Below, one piece after another: positions 35,101-48,000 of a stretch of DNA of 64,000 nt. Every line of letters starts with the position of its first letter. The stretch's first letter is position 1. The notes below the pieces were generated by a model. It was not told the DNA's origin and ran no database searches. It saw only the letters and a program-made list of their open reading frames with translations. The translations under genes were made by a program, and so were the position numbers. The DNA comes from Cristatella mucedo (lineage: Eukaryota > Bryozoa > Phylactolaemata > Cristatellidae), in contig WPIO01000005.1 in assembly GCA_009760855.2 (NCBI GenBank), positions 614,501 to 678,500 on the forward strand, in the 5' to 3' direction.

Positions 35101-38100
35101 AGCACCAAAGATGCCACCCTGTTTGGCTCCAGAGGAAGGTGCCTGCTTTTGACGACCGAGATCGTGGGGCTAGGGCCCTTCGGAATGCATGAAGCACCTG
35201 GATAGACATCAGGTTCTTGTCAGGTACTATGCACATGAATTATATTTTTATTTAGATGCATGTAAAAAGATCCATATGCACCGGGCTATTAGAAAGGGTC
35301 TTGAGATGCGAAAGCACTAGTCTGATAGTGATATAAAATATGGATACCAAACATGAAGCCCATTAAAAGTCTCCTTAAGCTGAGCCCTGAGTTAGTTCTC
35401 GTTGACCTGAACAGGCTCCCAGTCAAGTTATATATCGACTTCAAGATATGTAAATCACTTTTACATCCATTTATTTTTGGCTCCAGCCTCCCTATCAGAT
35501 CTACTCTTCCACCAGGCTAAGCATAGTGTCACCAGCTTTTCTGAATCTAATCGTTTAGCTACACATCATACGAACCTCAAACCCTTCGGAGACTGTGCCT
35601 TTAGTTCGTATGCTCCCAAAGCCTGGAACTCTCTTCCGACTGGCGTCACGACATCCCCTAACTTAACATTTAAAAAGAAGCTAAAACACATCTATTTATC
35701 ACAGCATTTATTGAGTCCATGTGATTCGTCCTTTGTGTGCTTATGCATGCTGCCACTGCATGCTGCCACTAACCATATTTGCATGTCGACTCGGTGCATA
35801 TCATCTCTAACCATATTATGCAAGTTGACTTTAAACATGCTACCACTCAACATTCGATCACGCTTCCTTTGAAGCAAATGTAAGTGCCAAGAAAGAGATT
35901 GAGTTCTCTGAGGATGCTATAACAAATGTAGTATTATCCTCTTTTGGAGATGTTGCCCATCACTGATTGACTGGTTCTGACACAATTCGACCAGCCTTTT
36001 TAGAAGGCCCAGCCCCTCCCAACGAATTCTTGGATATGCCAATGGCATTTAAGATAAATTGTAGCCGATTTCTATCAGCAGTCCAAAGTCACATCGAGAC
36101 AACTGCCAACTTCTAGAAACTCAATCACTACAGCAAGCATTCCAGCCCGAACCAGAATGTCAATCAAGTCAAAATCATGCAAGGATGCCATGCATACGAA
36201 TACAGCCCTGCATGCAACAGGCCACAAGAGAATGAGTGACACGTGGCATAGCATTGCTAGCTCCAAACTCACATCTGCACATGGCTTGGCGCACTGACCT
36301 GCTTCTTCTTTGATGTTCACTGTCTTATCATGAGCACCATGTTTCAAGATAAGCTGTTCGAGGTAGAAAAATGTCCTCTTGTGTGATGTCTACAGCCAAT
36401 CAACAGACACACATTAGCAGTCCAGTCAAAACAGGTTCATAGCACCTACCATGCAATTTTCAGCACTGGCTACGCCAATAAACAATGAACATTGAATCCT
36501 GCCCACCTATATAATTGCCAGTGCTGAGCACATAAGACGTATACAATGCCTGACCTAGGATGCAGGGGGTGCTTGCCCTTCCCCCATAGCAGGGTAGCGA
36601 TCTGGGCCACCACCAATTCCTTTACCGTCTATCACTAAAGACGAAATCATGTCCTACTATAGTATCAAATAAACAAAATGACCGTGTGCTGTAGTTTTTC
36701 ATTAGTTGCGGGTCTTATCCCTACATGAAAATATTGTGAGTCTTGGCCCCTACATGAAAGCCCTGGCTCTGCTTCTAGACTGACAATAACACTATGTTTA
36801 GCTGATTTAACAGCCTCATTTGTAAAACGACAGAAGAGCCGCTTGCAGTTGGCAATAAAGGATCTCCCACTTCAGGATATGAAGCAACGACCTCGGTCGT
36901 GAAGAGCGAGCACCTTACCCCATGGGCTATCACGGCCCATCATACACACTCAGGCACAAAAGTATTTATGAGGATGAATAGGTGCCACCACCTAACCGCT
37001 ATCCCATCAGTTAATCGACTTGCTCTTCGTGTAACAGCACTGAAAACCTGCGCATGAGGGGTTTTAATATTTTCCATTATCAGAACTAAGGTTATACTAA
37101 TGGGTACTTCCATCAATAGGAAGTCGGACCACCCCTGTTCTTTATAACTTCCTGTATTCTTCAGGGCATTTACTCAGTCTGCTTTTGGTAAGCATCCGGA
37201 GAACCTCCAAGAGTGAATAGTTACTAAGCAGACTGTGTCTAATGCACCTCGCAAATACTTTTGCAGGTGAGGGAACAGGAAACCGGGCACCTGCACTATC
37301 CTTGTAGCAAGACATTAATTCAACAAGCAGACCAACAACAATCACTTAAAAGGAAACCTCAAAACTCCATTCACATCCACGGGTGTAACTTCTGCAAATG
37401 ACACAGTGCCGTCAAGGCTATCAGATCATCGGGCGAACAGACTGAGTTGGTAGGACTCTCGTCACTCGTAGTGGTCTGCTTTGCAAACATGACATTTTCT
37501 TTTTCGTTCTGGCACTACAATATCCTCTTGGGATACTAAGCATTACACAAGCTAGCTGATGGCATTCAGCTGCATCTTGTTTTTTAAATCTCGAGACTCC
37601 ACTAGTTTCTCAAGCCACGTGGATCCAGAAAACTAAGGGAGACATTTGTGATTCTCTAAGCTCACTGTGTCCACATTATATTTGCAGCCATCTTTGTACT
37701 CCACAACCTGTCCTCAGCACTTTTTGCTGAGCATTGCAGCCTTGGGCTAGAAGTGAAAACGGTGGTCTAGAAGGCGGCCTAACATTAAACTATTGCGGTC
37801 CACCGAGTGCATATCCTGTATTTACAATGCTAGAGAAACAAAAAAGGTAGCATGAGACTTAGGCCTAGCAAAAATTTGGTCTTGGAATCTGGGCCGGAAA
37901 GAGGTGTTCCCACTAACTCGGTATAACGCAATTTTTCGAATTACATCACACGACATGGGGTAGATAGCTAAAGTCGTTCGAAAGGGATATCTTCAAACGA
38001 AGATGACAGGAAGCTTCCAAACATACCTTCTGTCGAACTTGCACAACCGATTTCCAATAATCCTTGGCCTCAGTCCTATGACAATCGTCACACATTTGGT

Positions 38101-41100
38101 TATTAACCACGAATTCAACGACAAAGACTTGCTGCAGGATGGCTCCATTCATAACCTGCAATAAAATATTACTCTCTTCAAACAGCTCAAACTTGGTCAA
38201 TAGGGATAACCTACTGGACGGGACTCTGCCTTCATGCCGAAAGGCAGGCAAATCTGATCCCGTCGTCTGCTAATTCGAGCAAGTTGAAGACTACAACATT
38301 AGCCAGTATAAACATTGGAAGGATTACCATAATAACAGAATTACCGTTTAAATCTCCAACAAAGGCCTGTTTAAAGGTCCAGTCAACACGGCAATTAATA
38401 AACCATGCACAACTAAAAAATATCTACATTGTATGTTGTGCTAGATAGAAAGCATCTAAAACGTCAGCTTTACATAAGCTCTCACGAGTGCACCATCGTT
38501 ACAACCGTGGGACGATTGGTCTGGAGGACTACTAAGAGCTCAGGCATCTGATTTTGCAAAGAGGTCGACAGCAATGGTGGCCATGCAATCTGCCTAAGCA
38601 TTCCACTGTGTAGGCAAGCATTACACAAGCAGAGTCACTTTCGGTATACGACAGTGTGCTAAGTGGATTAAGAGTATGGTAGACCCCCTGAATCGCGTTG
38701 GCATAAGTGAACCGATGGCCGATAGGCATTGCGATAGGTTGGGGGGTTGGCATTTCTGGAGAGGGACCTGCGATGCCAGCCCAGCGACAACAGCAACGAG
38801 ATGCAGCAACGGTAACTAAGCTGACATCTGGGTGAAGATATCGTGCACACTTCGCTATCAGCTGCATACTCCTTTTTGATGCTTACATAAAAAACGTCAC
38901 TGTGTGCAGTATAAGGTAAAGCACACTGACCGAAGGTGCCTAGCAGAGGTCATACACGACAGCCTCCTTGCATGCAACACCTGGCTATGCCTTTTTGGCC
39001 AGCAGAAGACAATCAGTGGCAGCAGGTAGAGAAATGAAGGAATCGCGTCAAGAAAAGACAGGTCTAGATGCCACAAGAGATCGTATGTTCACATGCACCA
39101 AAGAATAGACATACAAACGCGTAAATCCAAAAGCAGCCTGCATGGGGAAGGCAGACATTGTAAGTATGGACGCAAAAACTATTCCTGTGTGGCTCAGTAT
39201 ACAACAAAAGGAGTGAAGAGATGTTGCTCAGCAATTTCAACCAAGTCCTATTTAAAAGATAATATTGATAATACATTATAGTGCCCACGGAGAACTTAAT
39301 CTCTTTCTAGGCAGTTTACATGAGCTGTAAGGAAGCATGATCCACCGAATCAAAATTAGATCTCAATGACTTTAAACTTAGTATGTAGTATTACGACAGG
39401 TAAATGGTCAAGTAGACAGTACTAAAAGTCCGACTATGCAGCCTTTATGGCCCAGCACCCTTTCCAGTAATTCAGGAAGCATACGTCTCGTTATGGTCTA
39501 GCTAGCTTAAGGTGATTTCAGGGCAACGAACAAAGCAATTGCTCCATTCCGACATACGATACACAGGTTGCAAGTATTTAGCTACATGCAAAATCTCGAA
39601 ATAAAGCTACTTTGTAGTAAGTTCAAGATCAGCACTACAGCATTACTGGACGATACGAAGCAAGCTAGCACATACACCCAAATACAAAAGTTGACGGTCC
39701 GGATTAGCTCAATTACTGCCTTTTTCTACGCTCCCGATTGGACCAGAGCTGGTTCTGTCAGCAAATTACTGGATGCCCAAGTATGAACTGCCAAGACAGT
39801 AGGGTAACTAATGGATAATATGCCCAAAATTAGCCAAAGACCATCTAAACTTCTTTAAAAATAGCTATTTTGGCCAGACTAGGGCCTCGAGAAACGACCC
39901 TTCACCAGTTCATCATGGAGCTGTGATGCTGCGCACGAGCCGGAACTGTACAGAGAACCCACTGAGGATTACTTATTTCGCCAGAAAAAGCCCACCAGTC
40001 ATGCATAAGGTCACCGAACTGTCGAGCTTACTCTCGAACGGTCAAATTATTGCTACTTTATCGATTCCGAAGAGTATGGTTTCGTCCAACATAAAGAAGA
40101 TAGAGAAGACTAGGTGCCCCGAAAATGCTACTTGGTCGGGCCGGCCCGTGCTACCAACAGGTGGAAAACGTCATCCTACAAGTTGGAGGCATTAAATAAC
40201 TGTTTTGTTTCGGTGGAAGCTTTTGTTAATAGTCTGCATGCATCGTTTAGTAAGCGAGTTGGTGGTGACACTGTCAAAAGGTGATTAGATGAGGCTGCAT
40301 TCTCGAGTTGCCAAGAGAAAACCTTCTGTCGGCAATGAAGTCGCTTACAGTGTGCACAGGCTCTCGAATCCATTGGACTGCTGACGAAATATGGCAAGAG
40401 TTATATGGAGTGACAAAAGCTAAATAATGCCGTGCCTTGACGACCAACGAAGCCCACTCACCCAATTGCCTGCAGCCAACGGTCAAATTTGGAAGAAAAG
40501 GTATGTGGGGGGGGGGGGAGCTTCAGCTGAAATGGTGTCGGAAACCTGCACAGCATTTCGGTCATCAAAGCCTAAAACGTCTATTTTGACCTTCAAAACG
40601 TAGGACTACCAAGTGCTATGGCACTTGTGGATTGGAATATATTTTCTAGCAGGACAACTATGCAAAAAACACTGCAGTCAAAGTTACTATTTTTTTTGGA
40701 AAAATTTGTCAGAATTCGGTTACCTACCAGTGACGGTTATGGACTAGCCAAGTCAGTCACCTGACCTTAACCCAATCGAGCAATTGTGGCATGAAGTCCA
40801 GCTACGGTTATGGCAGCTGGCCTTCAGTATCACGACTATTGCTCCACTTTTTGTTTACTTGCAACAAGCCTGGGCTAGTACAAAAAAGGCCGACATTTTC
40901 AAGCGTTTGATCAGCTCCATGTCTGGGCGAGTCCGGCAGAATCTTGCCAATAAAGTAGGTGCAACGTCATATTAGCACAATAAATTAAATATGCTGTTAT
41001 AGTTGCAAGAACACGTTGCTTTTTCTCATTTTAATCAGCTCGCATACCTTTGGTTACTCAAGCATTCGATATTTATTCGACATGCCGGTGAGTAGGGAGC

Positions 41101-42033
41101 CGTCATGGTGGCTGCCCCAGCCGTCCAAATACTTCTGCGTTTGGTGCCTAGGCTTCAGGCCTACACATGGAACTGCAGCTACACGATTCAGCTTTTCTAT
41201 TACAACATCTCAAAGCTGAAAAAGCTAGCCAGATCAAACGAATTTGGCCAAAATCACCACAGAAAATTATGGACACCAGAGGAAGTTGTGCCAGTTGGTC
41301 ATACAAGAGTTAGCGTTGGTCTTACAAGCTCACAGTTCGCAGTTGCCACATTACACCACTTCTTGCCGACCTGCACTGGCTACCAGTCAAGCAAAGGATT
41401 GACTTCAAGGTTTTGTCGCTCACTTTTAGGTCATTTCATTCTTTGGCTCCAGCCTATCTCTCAGATCTACTCCCCCCACTAGGCCAACCATCGTACCACA
41501 TGCTTTTCGAAATCCAACAGTCTAGAAATACCTCGTACAAACCTCAAGTCCTTTGGAGACCGTGCATTTAGTTCGAATGCTCCCAGAGCCTGGAACTACC
41601 TCCCGACTTGCGTCAGATCATCCCCTGACTTGACCACATTTAAAAAGAATTAAAAAACTCACCTACTTAGGACAGCATTTAGTGGGTCCCTGTGATTCGT
41701 CCTTCACGTGCTTATGCGTGCTGACACTGTGCATGCTGCCACTAACCAGATTTGCATGGTGACCCTGTGCATGTCACCCCTAACCATGTTATTCATTTTG
41801 TTTGTTTATCAAGCATGATTTTACTCACCATTCAATTGCATTTCCCCTTGCAGCAAATGTAAAGCGCCTAGAGAGAGAGATTAAGTTATCTGAGGGCGCT
41901 TTATCAAGTGCATTATTATTATTATTATTATTATTTTTATTAGATCGTCTGATGTCCTTCAGGCGGCTAATGCAAGCGTTGCAACACTGTAGCAGAGTCG
42001 TCCAGTCATTTGCAGCCCTAACTCTGAGCGCGC

Positions 42034-42075
<42 letters not shown>

Positions 42076-45000
42076 GAACGGACATACACACACAAACACA
42101 CATACAGAGCTATGCATGCACAAACGGAAGGCAGCACAGACACAATCAAACTAGGCAAGCCAGCCACGAAGAGGGAAAATGATGATATTTTTATGTAACT
42201 TCCCAGCAGCATAGACAGGTCGTCATGCTACTAATTCCTTGTTAGGCAAGGGATACACTTGCAAGGATCTGAGAATGTCGGGTTAAAACTAGACAATAAT
42301 TTGTAAAGAAAACTTTGTAGTGTCCTCGGAGTATAAGCCACAATGCCTAGAAAAACCCTTTGGAAGTGGCAGGACCAGACACTGTCCAGACTAGCCATTA
42401 CACCTGTGCCAGAGAGACACGTAGGCAGCAAGCACCACAAGGATAGAAGCACCACACCCTCACAGTTTAGCAAACTCCGAAACATGGCGGCCAGCACCGC
42501 TCGGTGAAGCCTGACTGGTTGGCTCAGGGGTGGGAGAGCAGTGGCAAGTGTGCCAAGCAAGCCATCCAACGGACAGCACCATGTACATCGACATGCACGC
42601 TCTGCTGAGCACTGAGCAGTATGGTACAAGTGCATCGGTTGCATATTGTACAAGTGCATTTTAAACGCCAATTAGAGTGGTGACCCAGTTTCGAAATGAT
42701 ACACCAGTTCATCCAATCTTGCCAGCAAGCTCCAATTGAGGTACAGAGCTAACAATTCCACAGAAACTTGCAACTGCTAAAGAGTTGCATATTAGCGAGA
42801 CTACGACGAGGTACACCCTGAAGATTTTTTTTCAAGCATGATTTTACTTACCATTTAATTGCATTTCCCTTTGCAGCAAATGTAAAGCGCCTAGAAATAG
42901 ATTAAGTTCTCCGAGGGCGCTTTATCAAGTGCATTATTATTATTATTATTAAAATGGCTAGGGCTGTGTACCGTGGAATACGTAAGATAAAGAGTGAAGC
43001 TTTGAAACATCATTTCACTCTCGCAAGGGCTCATGCTCAAAGCCTGCAGGCTGTTATTGGGACGCATGTTGGTAAGGATAAGATAAGGGGGTAACTAGAC
43101 GAACAAGATATGTTTGTTCGGATATAAAAAAAGCTGCTTCTGTTCACCGAGCATAAAGCAGTTCATTCGAAGTGGGCTAGGGCAAGAGCACACTGGGTCC
43201 ACGAAGACTGGAGGGATGAGAGTAAATTCTTCATTTTTGGGAATTGCAAATGCATGCAGTAGGTACACTTCGTCGCCACAATGAAGGTTTTAACTATAAT
43301 TGCACGCAGAACACCTATTTAACTAAAATTTAGCTGCAAAGGGTTCACGGTCCGGGGAGCTTCTGCAGTGATGGGCTAGGCATCGTGCATCAGATATCGA
43401 GCATCATGAAGCAAGACAATTACTTAGAGCTGCTCCGGAATATGGCAGCACCAAGCCTGACGAGGCTTTTCGGAGAATTTTATTTACCAACAGGACATAC
43501 AAAATACTAGCTGACTTAACAGCCTCTTTTGTGTAGCGACAGAAGAATCTTAGAGGCTATCACAATGGCTTGCAGCAGCAATATATGATCGCCCACCACA
43601 GGAGTCGAACCCACGACCTCGGGACCGAATTAGTGTGCCACCATGGTTCACCTCTGAACCTAAGCACATGGCTGAGCAACACAGTTGACTATGCTTTACG
43701 GCTCATTATGCTAATGAAGTGGCCTAGTCGATCTCAGGATCTTAATCTTGAACATTTAGGAGTCGTGACAGCCCAGGAGGCAAGGTGCTTGCTCTCCACG
43801 ACCCAGGTAGCGAGTTCGAATCATGCAGTGGGCGATACTTTATTGCTAACTGCAAGTGGTGGTGATAACCGTTAGGGCTCTTCAGCTGCTATAAAAATTA
43901 GGCTGTTAAATCAGCTAATATTTTGCTTTGTTCTTGGGACGAACTGAACTGAAGGCTCAGAGTACAGATGGCCTAAATCTTCTAGGAAGGCATGCTTTTA
44001 TCCAATTTACATGATGTTCGAAAAACAATGTTTGTGAAGGCCTAGTTGACTCTGTGCCCGACCGGTGAAGATGGGTGATCACTAATCGTAGTTTTGCAAC
44101 TGCATTTTAGCACTAGAAATCAATAAACTTGTACTGAAACCTTTATATGCTGCCTGGGCTCATTTTAAATACCGGGCATGATTACAGCATAAGGTTTTTA
44201 CACCAGAATCAGTACTTATAGGGTCCAGCAGCAATTTACTTGACATAGCTGATAGCTCTGCGCAGTTTCGGTCTCAGCCCCCCTTCTTCTCACAATCTAC
44301 ACCCTCCCCCTGGCTGATGTCACTGCCAACCAAACACAATATTGAACATACATTTCTCCCTCGATGACACTCAGCCTTGCACATTACCTCACTTAATTCC
44401 TATGCAGCCTATATTGATGGCGTTTGCATTTGGATGGCCATTAACTTAAGCTTAACAACGAACGATATGACCGAACCGAGCATTATTCACAATCTGGAAG
44501 ATCTCACCCCCAAGATTAGATCATGTAACAATGCTCCACTGACGTCAGCTGCATGCTGGGCGTGCTGTTCCAAAACCACTTGTGATTGATTGGATAAGCA
44601 CACTACCTCCACTGTCAAGTCGGCCCTCTTTCAACCGATAAACTTCACCACAATCAGGTTGTGCTTTGACACGAATATGACAGTCGCACTATTTCAAGTA
44701 TTTGTGACATCGCTTCCAGATTACTGCAGTTCCCTTCAACCAGGCTACTGACCTTCGCCCTTACACGACTGCAACTGGTAAAAAACTCAGCCTCTCGTGA
44801 GATTTGTCACCGATGGCATAGCTGCCACATCAACTACTTATGTCCGAGCTTCAGCGCCTTATCTCAAATCGATTTTAAGATCCTCTTCGTGACCTCCAGG
44901 TCGCGTAACTTGCCTGCACTCGCCTATCAATCGGACCTTGCTACTCCAGTGCCCCCCTCTCTCTCTCTCTCTTTCACACACACTCTGTCGCAGCACCCAC

Positions 45001-48000
45001 TCGATGGCTTCTATTCGGCTTACTGCTCCTCGTGCTAAATTAAAATGATTTGGGGATCGAACCTTTAGTTCGTATGCATTTAACGTCCGGAAATTGCTTC
45101 GGACTTCCGTCAGCACCACCACTGACTTCGCTGAAGTCTCAGCAAAAGATGCACTCTTTCTGCCCGACTTTTTCTGGAGGTCGGGTCGTCTCTTTTTGTT
45201 GTTGTTGTCCCTTTGTGTTTTACATGCTTACCCACGTATAATTCAGGGGTCCTACCAACCATATCGGCCGTGTGTGTCCTATTATACGCTTCTGCGTGTT
45301 AGTCTAAGCATAATATTAGTGCGCTTTTGCAAGCTTAAATTAGCAGGATACGTTGCTTTCATTTACTATTACTTATTGCTACTCTTAGATGCAGCTGTAA
45401 AGCTTTGCAGAGACACAGATCTCTTTTGATGCTAAACTAAGGGCCATTATTATTAATATTCTTAAACCAGATTACCCGATAGCACAGCCCAGAACCTCGC
45501 CAAGGCAGTCACTACAGTTGTTTCCATATCCACTATCTGCATTACTTCATCTCTGGGTTAAAAAAAGATGTTCATATATCTGTCTCATCTTTGTTCTCGT
45601 CAGACGGCAGAGAGCTAGGCGATAGCGATGAACAATTTGCAAATCATGCACCAGCTCCCAGAGGGCAGACGCAGACGACCCAAGAGCAGATGCTGGCTTG
45701 CAGATACTGATAGGTAGACACGAGGATGCTGAGGGTACCTTCTGGCAGCAAGGGTCTAGGCCACTGCAGAAGCAGGGAAGGGAAGATGGGAGTGACAGGC
45801 CGGTGCATGTAGGCAAGAAAACTACATGATTGACAGAGTTCAAGTCGCCGACACTGTACAGAGCTCAGACCGAACAGCATACCAGTAACGATCAACCAAC
45901 TATGGCTCTGATTATGTAAATGACTTTCGTACATCCCCATTCGACGGTGTGTCATTAGCCAAGTAATCGCTACATCACCTACCTCTTTCTCTATCGTAAG
46001 TTTCAATTTCAGTCGTTTTGAATGTGGCTCGGTCCATAGAAAACCAGCATCGACGAGACGGACCTAAGCAACACACGAACGTCTTGTTAGTGCCTGCATG
46101 CTGTCACATGCATTAAATGAACTACTATCGCATATCTTTCATGCACAGTACAATCTCGAAAAAAAGCCGATGAGATCGACAGAACACTTAATGCATGGGA
46201 AATCAGGCAAATAGCATAGTTATGACACTCATCGGAAGGCACCAAATTTGGCTAGGAGTCTCCCAAAGGGGAGCATATATGCACAGACACCAGCATCGGG
46301 GTTGCACCACCATACAGCAACAAAAGCAGTTTTGGGCACACATCACACTAAGCACTCCAAGCTAGTCATTACCCAACCATTTCAAAGCTGCCACTGGTTG
46401 CTGCTACTTAATTTGGTGCTTGAAGCCAGTACTAAGAAAGATTTGAACAATAAATTAATTGACAAACCATCTTAAATAGGGCAGTCTATCTAAGAGAATG
46501 TACCATAGGAAACAACTAAATATGTAGCTCAAATCAGCCACGTGGTCACAAAACCTTTTCAGGGGCCGAAGTACCAGTACAGAGATGCAGTATTAAAAGA
46601 GGCCAGTTACGTTGGTACCAAAAAGCACAATCACACGACGTTCGTGCACCGCCATGCTAGCTTGTTTAATAAATACAAAATAACCAACGTACGCTGTCTA
46701 CGCAGCTTTGGCACAAGATTTTGTGTGTGAAGATATTTCGTTGCAACACATCACTGACATGTCTTTGAGATAGCACATTAAGCTATGGCGGTTGCTGAAG
46801 AGATTTTTAGCATAACAATACAACAGTTAAGAGCTTCCTTCGTAAAGATAGAAATAGCATGAACTAGCCAGGCGTGGCTACGGTGAAGCCGCAGACTTTA
46901 AATGGTTCTGAACTGTGGACGACATCACTAACGGGTCACCCATATAAACGGATAATTTTCTAAAATGGTCACACGTTGAGACAATATACAATTTATCTTG
47001 ACTACTTATTTTGTATAGTGCTCTAAAAGAACTCAACCTCCATCCAGGTGCCTAACATGTGAAGCAGGGTTCGAGCTCACGACCTTGGTCGGCAAACGCA
47101 AGCATTTTAAAACCTGCTCAAGCCAAGGGGCACCTGGGTGTCTAAGCACATATGACCACTATCGTGCAATGAAAATCGCCAGCATCCATAAATGAATTAT
47201 CACATATTTTGAAGTTTTTGGTGAGGCATCCCGAAGATTCTTTAGTGATAAAGACCACGCTGCAGAAAGGCTGTGTGGATGCCTATTAGCATAAGAGGCC
47301 AATGTCTTCGACCATTTCCAGACAACTAATTCAAACCGAAAGTAAGATGCTGCAACAGGCCAATAGCCTATGAAGTAATAAACGACGGTTGAGATTTCCT
47401 ACCTCGGCAGCCGACAAAAATAGGCCCTACAAGAGCCAAACAATGCCTACAATCTGACGTTAGGCAGATGCAAGCCGACGTCATAATTATAATTGACTTC
47501 AAAATATGACAAAGCATTTGAAAGCACTGTATACTTTCCAACCAAGTGTGGGTCAACTGCAACACAAAAGAAGCCAGGTAAAAATCTTGGTGCGTTTCGG
47601 GGGGGGGGGAGGTCTCACAGTCAACGCAGTATATGGTACATGACTGCAGCAACAAGACAAACAAAGCAAGTGACTCTAAAAGGACATAAGTCATTTGGGC
47701 AAGTACAGGCAATGCAGAGGAGCACAGCTGACCACCTATTAATGCCTACTCACCCCCTTAAGTCCCTTAAGTTTCTTCAGGCAGAGAGAGAGCAGCTCTC
47801 TAGACTCCAGAGCAGCTGCAATCCACTGAGCCGGTGGCTGCAGATACCTTAAAAAAATAATCAGGGGGGAAGAGCAATAATGCAGGATGACCGAAAGTCT
47901 CAAACAGAAATATGACAATAAACACGACATGACATTGAAAAAGTAGCATACAGTATCGATGCAGATACACGTATATATGCCGAGCTGGTTTGGTACAGTG

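Noticed and set aside
42231-42671. 146-codon minus-strand frame in NMD3 intron 4
   Set aside because: No recognised domain, ordinary intron composition and no matching splice pattern. Length alone is not evidence.
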